Made by a program: the position numbers and the translations under genes. The notes beneath the pieces were generated by a model. It worked only from the letters and a program-made list of their open reading frames with translations. It searched no databases and was not told where the DNA came from. From the NCBI GenBank assembly GCA_015501055.1, contig JADNYV010000010.1, positions 434,001-498,000 on the forward strand: a DNA stretch of 64,000 bases, in the 5' to 3' direction. The stretch's first letter is position 1. Each line of letters opens with the position of its first letter. Of the stretch, positions 47,457-57,819 are shown in pieces. This DNA is from Mucidula mucida. Lineage: Eukaryota > Basidiomycota > Agaricomycetes > Agaricales > Physalacriaceae.

Positions 47457-50400
47457 TTAAGGGTTCGGGAGAATGTTCATAAGTGGCGCAACATTTTTGG
47501 ACCATTCTAACGATGCTCTCTGGCCGGTCTCTGGCGAAGTCACCGATTGACTTGGTGGTTCCCGTTTAAGTAATCTCCGCCAATACGAGCGCTTGAAGTT
47601 ACTGCTCTGTGACGATTGCTGGGTATCGGACGTCTAAAGTCGGTGAGCTCGCTGTATCTCGGGAGTCCATTGACTTACCGGTGTATCCGGTTTCATGAAT
47701 AGCGGTGGCACATAATACTCATCCTGAATATTCCCCGCAAGCATCCTCGCCAACACAGGGAGATCACTGAATGGCCTGTAGTACACACTTCTGTTCAAAC
47801 GAAGTTCCGATACTCGAAGGATGGTAAGCTCCTCATAGTCAAATTTGGCTGCGGCCGTGGTGACAAAGTCAGTCAGCTTCTGTAAGCAGACTGCCCAGTG
47901 GTCGCACTGAACGATACGTGCCAGCCTCCAGACTTTAGGCTGCATTTCGACATCGGAAAGAAAGAGAAGCGTACACAACGCATTCAAGTTTTCCGGCTTA
48001 CTGATGTATGCCAAGGTTTCGGTATATATTGCCGAGGATGGCGTCGCGGAAAGGGCGAAGAATGTATCAACATAGGCTCCTGCTAGATATGTATAACCTG
48101 GACGGATTTCTCCTGGTATCCTATCAGCCCGCAGGTTTGTCGACTGTGCGAGAGTGAGTCGAGAGGCGAACTCCTGGAGCCAATCGCGCGCAATAAGCTC
48201 CGACATGATGACTGCCGTAGCGTACGAATGCGATCCTGTGGATGAAACATAAGTCAGGACATGGGCTATCAGATTTGCTGAGTTTTTGTCGACAGCAGAT
48301 ACCACGCGCCATATCTTCGTGAAGAGGTCGGAAGTTAGCCATGTATAATCGTGGTCATCGAGGGCTGAAAACTCGTAGCGACGGTTAAGACCCCTGAAAA
48401 GACTCTTGACCACGAATGCCTCGTCTTGTGAGATCAGAATGGTCCCTGTTCCGAAGTAATCGTAGTTGACAACGGCGCGTAAAGCAACAATTGCGGCGCG
48501 ATCAATGTCCTTGTGGGGACTGTTGTGCAGACCGGCGGCAATGGCGTATGACTCGACAACCTTCAAGACTCGATAGAACAAGGATTCGTTCTCCTCATCG
48601 GAATCATCATCTTCCGGGAGACAGGATGTCCGCTGGATTGATTTAGACTGCAGCATGGTAAGCATTAGGAACACATCTTCTGGAACATGCTGAGTGTAGT
48701 TCACCGCGGAACGTGAAGCTGTAGGAAACCCGACATGCAACAACCACCGAACATAAGACGGTCTCATGTTATTGGCCAATGCGCAAGTCAACTCTGCCGT
48801 AGTGCCGTCGTAATTCAGATCGTACGAATTGATTACGAGCTCCGAATTCTGCAAAGTACCGCACTCCAACGAGAATGAGCGAAGTTCAGGTCGTTTTCCG
48901 TCACAATTCTGAGAGATGCAGGAGTGGTATCCAATCACACATTCAAGCAATGCTTCCCAAATGCAGGATGGAGGTCCGTCGTGGCTAATCTCTAGCCAGT
49001 CCAGCCCAGCACGAAGCGCATTCTGGAAGATTCTAGCCCAAAAGACAACATCCAGCTTTTGCTCATCGGTGGACGTATGTAGCAGATTTTCTCGCAACAT
49101 CTGGACCGCAGCGAACGGAGAACAGTGTAATAAGCGAGTATACCGGTTTGGAGCATGGGTCGGTAACGCAAGTCTGCCATCCCCTGTGCGTATCGCCGCG
49201 CGATGGAAGCGTTCGTAACGGTCAACAGGTTGATCGAAACGATGGTGAACTTCAATTGCCTGCTTCACCGAAGGTAGTATACCCTCAGCGCCCTCGAGTA
49301 TCTTTACGCACTGCAAAGGGAGACTACTGACGGCCTGCAAAGCAATGCTCTGAACAGACAGATTGGGGGATGTGTTGTGCATCCAGACAATCGCGCGAGC
49401 ATCGAGTTTGTCCGCGTTCTTAACAACAAGCGTGCCCTCGACATCTTTCAGCGAACGACCGCTGGTCTTACGGCGGCGAGGGTCCCAAATCCAGGAGAAT
49501 TGTCGTTGTGCGTAGCATAGACTGGCATACGCGTAATGAGATAATGGCGTCTTATACGGACAGTCGGGGAAAAGAGAGGAAGAAGGTTGCTGGAGAAATA
49601 CGCAAGAAACGCGAGACCGCCAATGCAGCCAAGTGTCGCTGCTATTACCCCACTGAGGCCATGAAGATAAATGACCAGACCAACAAAGAAAATGCCGAGT
49701 GCCAAGTGCATGAGAACAGGAAGTAGACCGATTATAAGCGGCACATGCCACTTCTGAAAGCTGTCATTACGGAATTGACGCGTACGCGCGCGATGTCTAG
49801 GCGACCCCGATGGGATTGCCATGTATTGGTGGATCCACTGTTTGGTCAAAACCGTGATAAGCGCCGTGGTCAGGCTGAGCCCTAGGCTAGCAAACCACAG
49901 CTCATTAACCAAGAGATCACTCCTTTTGGGGTGGAAGGAAGACACAGCAGTCATAGAAGAAGGCGGGGAAAGGTCCTTAGGAGAGGCACCCTTGGCAAGA
50001 TCAAATTCGAGTTTAATCAACTCGAGGACTAGCATCGCTGTGACTTCGCCGTAATCCACTCGAAGGTCCTGGCAAGTCTGAACGAGGAAAGTGGTCACTA
50101 CAGCAGAGAATATGGCGGCCTGAAAAGAGGAGATCAGAAAGGCTGGACGTGGGTTGATCAGAAAGTGCTTCATAACTCACAAAGACAAGGAGCATATCAA
50201 GTCCGTCTCTCCAATCTTCCACTGATTCGATGACATATTTCATAGCTTCATCGTTATAGACCATCCAAACGCGAGCTGCAGGGGCCATCTCTTTAAACTC
50301 CTCGTCGGCGGGGTATTTTTGCTCATAATCAAAGGAATCTATGTACGAAGACGTGTTAACGTATTTCAGTCAGTCATAAAGCAAATCGCACCATTCGATG

Positions 50401-50581
50401 CTGCCTGTTTCTGCGGACAAGTGTGCCCGCCAAGTCCGGCATGACTAGGATCAGTGCTGTCGACGCTGGAGCTATTGGCACGCAGCGTCGATGCGTTAGA
50501 GGTTACGGAGAAACCTGTCGAGCCAGTGGGGGATTTGAGGGGCTGACGAGGGTAGGAGTCGTGTTTGTCTATGCGTGACAT
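47457..50581 (-). pseudogene. DUF6535 paralogue E, one base from intact
   Basis: Exons are 50581-50392, 50338-50181, 50119-47679 and 47633-47457; introns are GT..AG with phases 1, 0, 0. The start is MSRIDKHDSYPRQPLKSP. Exon 2 encodes FDYEQKYPADEEFKEMAPAARVW and EDWRDGLDMLLVF. Exon 3 has four membrane helices (AAIFSAVVTTFLVQTCQDLR; LWFASLGLSLTTALI; WHVPLIIGLLPVLMHLALGI; FLAYFSSNLLPLF). A helical C-terminal region includes YVRWLLHVGFPTAS and VWRLARIVQCDHW. Exon 4 carries FKRSYWRRLLKREPP and ends LMNILPNP. The only defect is one missing T in a T-run near 49572, just after the last membrane helix, which shifts the frame at PLF/PDCPYKTPLSHYAYA. A homopolymer loss is a classic sequencing or assembly error, so the gene may be functional (988 aa). 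Confidence 0.88.
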
Positions 50582-50640
50582 TGCGGGGCCAAAAGACGAC
50601 GGGAAAGGAACAGAAATGATGAGATAACTGAGACGTCCAT

Positions 50641-50660
50641 CAAGTTATAACAAATCACGC
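50641..50660 (-). promoter_or_regulatory. TATA-like element of E
   Basis: GTTATAACTTGATGG on the minus strand upstream of the E start; see the matching motif at 46051. Confidence 0.45.
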
Positions 50661-51059
50661 ATACCGTCCATAGCCTCCGTAACTCGGGGTAGGCTTCTTT
50701 GTCTAATCTTGGTTGCTCAAATTGATCAAAAATCAGTGTGATTGTTTTCCGTCGTAATGTTACGGTGGCGCGGAGAACAATTAGATTTGGTGGCGGCAAA
50801 AGGCAGTACAGGCAGAAGGCGATACAGTAGGGGAAAAGGCATTACATATTGATTAGAACGTGGTGTAGACTAGGAGACGCGTCGAGTTAAGAGAGGTATG
50901 TTCTACGCAACGGCATTCGTAAGCACCTCATCGAGTTCGCACCAACGTCGGATCGATGGTCCCATTGTGCAAGGGCAACAGGCCAGATTCAATGCATGTC
51001 TGAAGTGTTGTTGCATCTGTCCAAGAGAGCCCATGATTGCTTACGAAGTCAAGAGCTCG

Positions 51060-51418
51060 CTACCTAACGTGCAATGTGCAAGTACGCCGTCCGGTCCAGA
51101 CAGCATGGACATCGGTCGGGTCGTGCGCGTAAACTGCTGGGTTGGATCTGAAGGTGGCGAACATATCATTCATAGTAGCCTCTGAATGAGTACTGGAGGT
51201 ACATCAGTATTGTTTATACATGTAGCAAAGGAGATAAGTTACCCTCCTGTGATTGCTACAATGACTTTTCGCAGCGCCTGAGGAGGATCGACAATCACAA
51301 AGTGGAATAGAGTGAGGTAGTACGTTATTGCGTCCTGAGAGGTGGCGGAGGTCTCAGGATGGCGATCGTATAATGACTGTAAGGCGGGATGCAATCGGTT
51401 TGTCATCTCAGACGACAT
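51060..51418 (-). CDS. small two-exon protein upstream of E, paralogue of 46262-46761, shortened
   Basis: Exon 1 is 51418-51243 and exon 2 51192-51060, intron GTAACT..TCCAG, phase 2, 102 aa. It shares with its paralogue the start MSSEMTxxLHP, the exon 1 end VIVAITGG and the post-intron THSE, plus a D(V)YEVH / DPTDVH-like position. It then stops early (TLHVR). The stop overlaps AG|GTAGCG, which could instead be a donor leading to a third exon around 50900-50990 (open stretch with GPSIRRWCELDEVL). I cannot decide between these. An in-frame ATG four codons upstream (51430) is an alternative start. It lies 478 bp upstream of E on the same strand. Confidence 0.5.
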
Positions 51419-51430
51419 ATGTGCAGCCAA

Positions 51431-52443
51431 TGTTCAGCGCGAGATGGGGTGAAGGGCATACCCAAGGCTTCAGACATTCACGAATATAAGCGGCGAGAAA
51501 CAGGAGGTTGAAAACAAGGCGCTCGAAGTAGAAAGAGTGGCACGTTGATAGTACAAGGTTACCCTTGTCGGTGATCTACAGACACAAATAACATAGAAAG
51601 CGACACAGAACAAGAGAGTATCTTGTTCGGCAGCACGTAATCGTTAGGCCTTATTCTCAATGTTGTCCACGGAAGGGAATGATGTAGGAGCAGACTTAGC
51701 CCAGCCATCTTTCGTAGTTACTACTATCCCACCAGAGACGGCGACTTGAGCCTGAAGGTACGCGTAACGAAGGAAGAGAGCCTAGCCGTACACTTTCAGT
51801 CTCAGTGCCAGAGAGTCCGTATGTAGGCGTGCCAGGTGCCGTGAGGAGTGACGCGCAAGCGCCATAAATTCTCGTCTTTTGGCAGTTCCATCGTAGTACT
51901 GTTCGGTGATTCGGAATTAAGGTAAAGCTTGTGGGTCCCCATGGAGGCAGAGGCGCTCAACGAGCTTCCCAGCCAAATCATTTGAGGAACCAGGACAGTT
52001 CCTACAGCTTTTACGTGAGTGCTCCGAAACGTAGATCCGTGAAAGCAGAAGCAGCTGGGATAAGATGGTGGTTGAAAAGGAAGATGCATTACCGGCCCCG
52101 GGCTCCCGGCACTGACCAAAAGTCAGTTCCTTGGCTTGGTTCTTGATGCCTACACTTTGCCAGAGCGTCCGAAGCAAAAAACAACGCATTTGAGATAACA
52201 CGTATATATATTTTGAAGAAGAGAAATCTATCCAAGCTTGCGAAAGAGGACATGACACTCTATGTGAACAATATCTCTGGAGAAAGGAAAACACTCTGAT
52301 TCAGAAACAGATACCATACTACTTAGGTTCGAGCTGACTTGAGTTTCACATGTGCCCCGTCCATAGAGGTACAGGTCGAGAAGGTGTGAACAGACAAGTC
52401 GTCAGTCTTGCTTGAATTCTGTCCGCGGAAACCGTTACACGCG
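51431..52443. other. no gene seen
   Basis: About 1 kb between the small gene and F. No reading frame resembles any family in the window; this is where F's C-terminal half would be expected, and it is absent. Confidence 0.4.
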
Positions 52444-53445
52444 TCAAAAGTGTGACATGCCAGCGGCGTCTTGGCATGCCGGGTCGAACACAGGAAGGAG
52501 TACCATGATGGTGCACACGACGAACAAAGCGGCGAAGACGCTCGTCACGACAATCAGCATTCCTGTGTGCAACGTAAAAAGGCAGATGACCAAGCCAATG
52601 CAGAACAGCATGAACGCAACGTGCATGAGGACTGGGAGGAAGTCGATGATTTCGGGGACGCGCCATTTTGGAGCGCCATGTACCGGAAGTGTCTGATCCG
52701 CGCGCGCTGGCGGGCATCACCAGAGGGAAGGATCATGTAGAGGCGGATCCATTGCTTGGCGAGCATTGCGAAAACCGCGACCGAGAGGCTCAAAGCGTGA
52801 CTGGTGCACCATAGCCCAATAACCCAGACGTCCGACTGCATGGGCGTGAAGGTGGTGGTTTCGGCGCGAGGAACGTTCCCAATAGGTGTACCGTCAGCGA
52901 TAACGCAGTTGATTTGGACCATCTCAGTGATCAACGCGGAGATCATCAAGCTGGTATCTGGCCGAAGGTATTCGAAGCTGTGCGAGCAGAAAATGGAGAC
53001 AACCATCGTGAACAAGGAGGCCTGAGGTAACGCTATAGAACGCCACATGAAGTTCACGTCCGAAAACGACGAGGACGCCGAGTCCATCCTGCCATTCTTC
53101 ACACTTCTGGGTGTCGAAGATATGGCTCTCGTCCAGGTAGGTCAACCAGATGCGCGCGTTTGGACCATCTCCTTGTATTCCTCGTCCGGCTAATACGTTG
53201 TACGCAATGTGAGCCTTACCTGGGATCGCCTCGCTGGTACGAGAACCAAAATCGAGGAGGTTCCTCCTTCCACCACGATGAGTATCGTGTTCGGGAATCG
53301 GTTCACAATCCCATTGCGCAACGGGCAGCGTGTCCGTACTCGAGACAAAACTATCAGGCTGCTGCCAGGTATAGGGAGCGACGCAGGGAGTAGGAAGCAT
53401 TGTCGAGTAAGAATTAACTGTCGTCCAAAAGTGCTTGTTGCACAC
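52444..53445 (-). pseudogene. DUF6535 paralogue F, truncated and decayed
   Basis: Only the N-terminal half is present. 53445-53100 holds a diverged exon 1/2 (NARIWLTYLDES; CEEWQDGLGVLVVF) with a frame slip at PDEEYKEMVQ near 53158. The usual donor after LVVF is GG rather than GT. The membrane region follows (LFTMVVSIFCSHSFEYLRP; VWVIGLWCTSHALSLSVAVF; MLAKQWIRLYMILPSGDARQ), then a frame slip near 52670 and a last membrane stretch (HVAFMLFCIGLVICLF) ending at a stop at 52444. It is the most divergent member and lacks the roughly 600-residue C-terminal region altogether. Confidence 0.75.
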
Positions 53446-54058
53446 GTTTAAATATCCGAACAGCTCTGTGATTATGCGGCATGGTCAAAGTGGGTACGGT
53501 GCAAGTAGTGCAAAGTGATGGGAAAGAAGAAGGTACATGTCACATCACAGTTACGTGAATTTTTTGTCCCCTTGATGGTCGATAACGAACTGTGGCGTTA
53601 TCTTTAAGTAAACAGGTTTCTGGTATAGGGAAGCCCCAGTGTCGGAAGGGTTGAACGGAATTTACCTCCAGTAGGACTTGTTGCCCGGCAGTTTCGTAAA
53701 TCTGTATCTAATCGAAGCATTCCATTGGCCCTCAAAGAGGAAAGAGGATAAGAGAGTGCTACGCTACTATGCGGTGGGCTGATTACTATGAATCTGACCC
53801 GGTACCATATGTCAGAAGGGACGACCTTGGAAGGCGTACACGTACAGGGCTTTGAAGGATGAACTGGCTCTCAGTTTGGCTGATTTCCTCTGAATTCAAG
53901 TACTTTCGACACATGGTCAAGCACGTAGTATATGGCAGGTCATAAGGTGCAAATTGAGGCTGATACTTGTACGTGAAAAGATCGCGACTGTAAACTACAT
54001 CATCCATCGCGTCTTGTTATATAGAATGCGGGAATGCCTACCAGTCATTCCAAACCCT
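53446..54058. other. no gene; start of the B/G duplication
   Basis: From about 53944 the sequence matches 38593 onward, marking the 3' edge of the B/G segmental duplication. The rest has no supported feature. Confidence 0.45.
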
Positions 54059-57000
54059 TCAAGGATTGGAAATCGGTGGCTCATAATGAAGCAGTTTCCG
54101 CCAGCGCTTGTAGTAATCGCGCTTAGTCGGAGTCAACTGCGATTCGGTAGCCTATAAATATATATTAGCATGCTTTCCTAGCTAGAACGAAAATACACGT
54201 ACATGAAGATGATCTTGGTCTGCGTACGCCGGGGGTGAGAAACGGTCGCGCGCTTGATCCCTCGCAAAGGTGGTGATCAAAGAAGAGAGTTCTCCAAGGG
54301 GTCGATAAAGTAGGGGCCTTTGCCCGTGGATATCCCAGCCTACCATGGCGCAGACATGACCATACGCATCTTTCATGCCTTCGCAGGCGACAAGATGAGA
54401 AAGGGCCTCAACACATTCCGACCAGGAGTCGCTCCTGATCAGCTTTGCTAGGTCCCATAGCTTCTGCTGCTTCTCGGCATCAGCGAGCAGCAAGATCTTG
54501 CATATCGCAGCTAAATGGTGAGAATCCTCCAAGTAGACTTTGGCGTCGACAAAGACCGGCGAAGCATGCATGGATACCACTTGAATGTAGGTCGTTGCGA
54601 TCACGATGTAGCCTGTACACCAGAAGTCGGGGAGTTTGTCGTTTCGTGGTGTTGTCGAATTGGAGAGACGAATGAATCGAGCACCGATGTCGTGCAACCA
54701 GTCCTGGTGTACTAGATATGCACAAATCGATTCTGTATAATCAGAAAGGGCTGGGAAAAGCGACACGTAGGCGAAAATGTTGGCCACTAGTTCCCAGCCA
54801 TTGTGAGTTGCTCCAGTCTCAAGCGATGTCGTGGCGACGTGCCAGAGCTTCTCAAAGAGAGCGGCGGTAAGCCAAGAGGGATCACGTTCAAAGAACCCGA
54901 AACGACGATTGAGTCCCTTGAAGAGAAATTCCAGAGCTAAGCTTCATCAGCGAGAGTCATCACAGTGCTGGAACGGAAGGCTTCAGAGTTGACAAGGACC
55001 TTCAGGGCACAGATCGCTGCGCGCTCAACATTAGGGTGGTTGCCACTCCAGTGTCCCCGGGCAATCACATAAATTTTGACGATTTTCAGCACCTTTCGAA
55101 ACAGACGATCACTTTGAGGAGTATCTAAAAGAGAGGATGTGGCTTGGACAGATCGCGTTTGCAGCAGCGTAAGGACGACGAGAACATCGTCAGGGATATC
55201 TTGGGTGTAGTTCTCAGGAGAGCGCGTAACGTGAGAAAATCCAGCGTGAAGCAGCCATCTCATGAATGATGGTCGCATGTTGGTCATCAAAGCTTCCGAT
55301 AATAGTGGCGCTGTGCCGTTCTCCTCGAGGTCGTAACGACTGATGACCAGAGGAAATTTTGAAGGGCCCAGAGCATATGAAAACAGCGCGCGCTCTGTGC
55401 CTGTACAGGATGAGGCATTACAATCATGGACCTGTACCGCGCAGAGGAGTATTTCGCTCCACGGAAAGGCTGGTGGGCCATCACCGTGGGTAGAATCGAT
55501 GTTCAGGAACCCCGGGCCATGACGAAGGGCGGCCTCAAACACTTGGCCCCAAAAGACGACGTCGATGGTGAGTCCGTTCGATTCATTTCGGCTCTGCCGC
55601 AGGCTTTTGCAAACCACCTCAATGGCAAGGTGAGGCTTGCGGAAATATATGAAATCGTACTTGTCAGGTTCTTGAGCAACCATCCGAAACTTGCCAAAGC
55701 GTAACGCTGCACGTTGGAACCGTTCTAAACGATCAACGGGTTGTTCAAAACGGTGATGAACCCGTATAGCCTGTATCACGGCAGGTCGTTCCTCTTCCTT
55801 GCTGACAATGTCAAGGGCTAAACATGCGTGAGGAGTAGACATTGGAGCCATTATACCATCAGAGCCTGTGACAATTGGGATACTCTGTAGGGGAAGGCTC
55901 CCAAAAGATTGAAGAGCAATGCTCTGCACGGAGGCATTGGAGGATGTGTTGTGTAACCAGCAGATGGAAAGTGCGTCCAAGTCTTCGGCTTCGCGTGAAA
56001 CAGCTGTATGCTCGACATCCTTCAACGAACGCGATATTGTCACTGATGACACGCCCCGGAAAGCGTGTATGCGGCGCCGCACCCAACTGACCAGTCTGAA
56101 GGAATACAACGCCAATGGCGTCTTGTATGGGCAATTCGCATAGAAAAGGGGAAGGACATTGCTGATAAGGTATGCCAGAGCTCCGACGCCTGTTATGGAT
56201 CCCAGAGCTGCAGCTATAGTCCGGCTCAGTGAACAAACAAAGACGACGAGCCCGGCAAAGAATACACCCAGGGCGATGTGCATGAGAACAGGAAGCAAAC
56301 CAATGATGAGTGGTACATGCCATTGTTCGAGTCCAATGAGTCGAAAGTGGCGGACACGAGATCGGTCTCGCGGGGTCCCGGATGGCAGAATCATATACTC
56401 GTTGATCCACTGCTTGGTCAAGGCCGCAATGAGCGTGGTGGTCAAGCTCAAAACGAGACTGGTGAACCAAAGGCCATTGACCCAAAGATCGGCCGACTGA
56501 GCTTCAAATGAGAGGGAGGGGTCGGTGTTTTGTGCGAGTTTGTCGGTGAGGGTGCCCTGAGAAATGGCAACCTCTACGTCGATTAAGCGAAGTATCAGCG
56601 AGGTCGTAACCTGCGCGTAATCGACGCGAAGGCTTTGGCAAGTCTGTACGACAAAGGTGGTAACAACGGCCGAAAACAACGCTGCCTGGAGTTATGTCAG
56701 ATCAGAAATTATCGCTAACAGAAAGGTAACTTACGAAGACTAGAAGCATATCCAGACCGTCCCTCCAATTTTCGACCATGTCCACGTCGAATTTCGTAGC
56801 CTCGTCCTGGTACGTCTGGAAGATTCTACTCCTCTCAGACAGTTCTTTGTACTTGTCGTCTGGCGCGTACTTCTGCTCATAGTTGAACGGATCTAGGGGT
56901 AGATCAGTATGATGAAAGGACGGTATGAGCTGATTCTGACATACCGCTGGCGATCAAACGTTTCTGCTTGCTTGGCTTGTCCCGAACCAATTTCGCATGG

Positions 57001-57221
57001 GAGCTTGCATGTCGATTTCTGTCAACAGATTCGAGAATAGTGGTCACGGAGTGTGTATTCACCGACGCGTGATCGTTGACCGTGGAGCTCTCGGTATTGT
57101 CATCGACATCAGAGCCATCGGTCTTGCCTGTATGCGACTGAGAAGAAATACAACAGCAGCAATGCCCAGAGGACGGCTCGCCTTCTCTGCTTGACGCGCC
57201 CTGCGACGGTAGGGAAGGCAT
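54059..57221 (-). pseudogene. DUF6535 paralogue G, nearly identical to B, one one-base loss
   Basis: Exons are 57221-56945, 56892-56735, 56685-54203 and 54151-54059; phases 1, 0, 0. With one base restored, exon 3 is 828 codons and the protein 1003 aa. Exon 1 is Ser/Asp/Thr-rich with a CCCCISSQS stretch and ends RDKPSKQKRLIAS. Exon 2 reads FNYEQKYAPDDKYKELSE ... NWRDGLDMLLVF. Exon 3 begins with the four membrane helices (LWVNGLWFTSLVLSLTTTLI) and continues as a long helical region (FMRWLLHAGFSHVTRS; KLWDLAKLIRSDSW). Exon 4 is KRDYYKRWRKLLHYEPP. The lesion is a missing G near 54940 (GATGAAGCTTAG vs GATGAAGCGTTCG in B), making TAG two codons later. All three sites broken in B are intact here. 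A mariner-type MITE lies 158 bp upstream of the start. Confidence 0.88.
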
Positions 57222-57340
57222 GGGGAAGATGATAGATGGTGCATGGCGGTAATATATGGTCAAGAAACAAAAAACATTGGAGATCCAGCTAGTTCGTTTT
57301 AGAATGCAGCTCAACACGAGACAAAAGAGGCTGTGACGAT

Positions 57341-57352
57341 GCATATAAATAA
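57341..57352 (-). promoter_or_regulatory. TATA-like element upstream of G
   Basis: Same TTATTTATATGC as upstream of B. In G the MITE at 57379-57800 now sits just beyond it, separating the core promoter from more distal sequence. Confidence 0.35.
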
Positions 57353-57378
57353 CACATAATTGACATGAAAGACAGGTA

Positions 57379-57800
57379 CAGCTGTTTCCACAATTCTTGG
57401 ACCAATCAAAAAGTGTCCCAAATAAATCACGAAAATAAAACAATTCCTGCAATTCCTCCAAGGACAGCGCGCATCAGGGCAGCAGTCAGATATTTTTTCA
57501 GACATATTCAGGCATCCTCTCACCAAAAAGCAGCACCAATTGCGCTGTACTAAGGTAGTTGTTCGGGTTCTGCAGTGATTGGCTGCACTTGGAGGACCCT
57601 GATATCGAACGACATGTTTCCTTCGGAATCCTTCCTCTGCGCGGCCTCCACCCATGGTCAAGAGGAGCATTATTCATTGAAAAGTAGTCTCTCAAAAGCC
57701 GGCGGGAGCAGGATGTAGTTTGGGAATTATAGGAATTGTTTGATTTTTTCGGTTTGATTCAAGCACTTTTTGATTGGTCCAAGAATTTTGGAAACAGCTG
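57379..57800. mobile_element. Tc1/mariner-type MITE, copy 2, upstream of G
   Basis: 422 bp, ends CAGCTGTTTCCACAATTCTT and the inverted AAGAATTTTGGAAACAGCTG, TA on both sides (57377-57378, 57801-57802). The B duplicate preserves the empty site GAAAGACAGGTACTGA with a single TA at 42099-42100. The insertion therefore happened after the B/G duplication, or was lost cleanly from B. Confidence 0.9.
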
Positions 57801-57819
57801 TACTGATGGTTAGGGCGGC

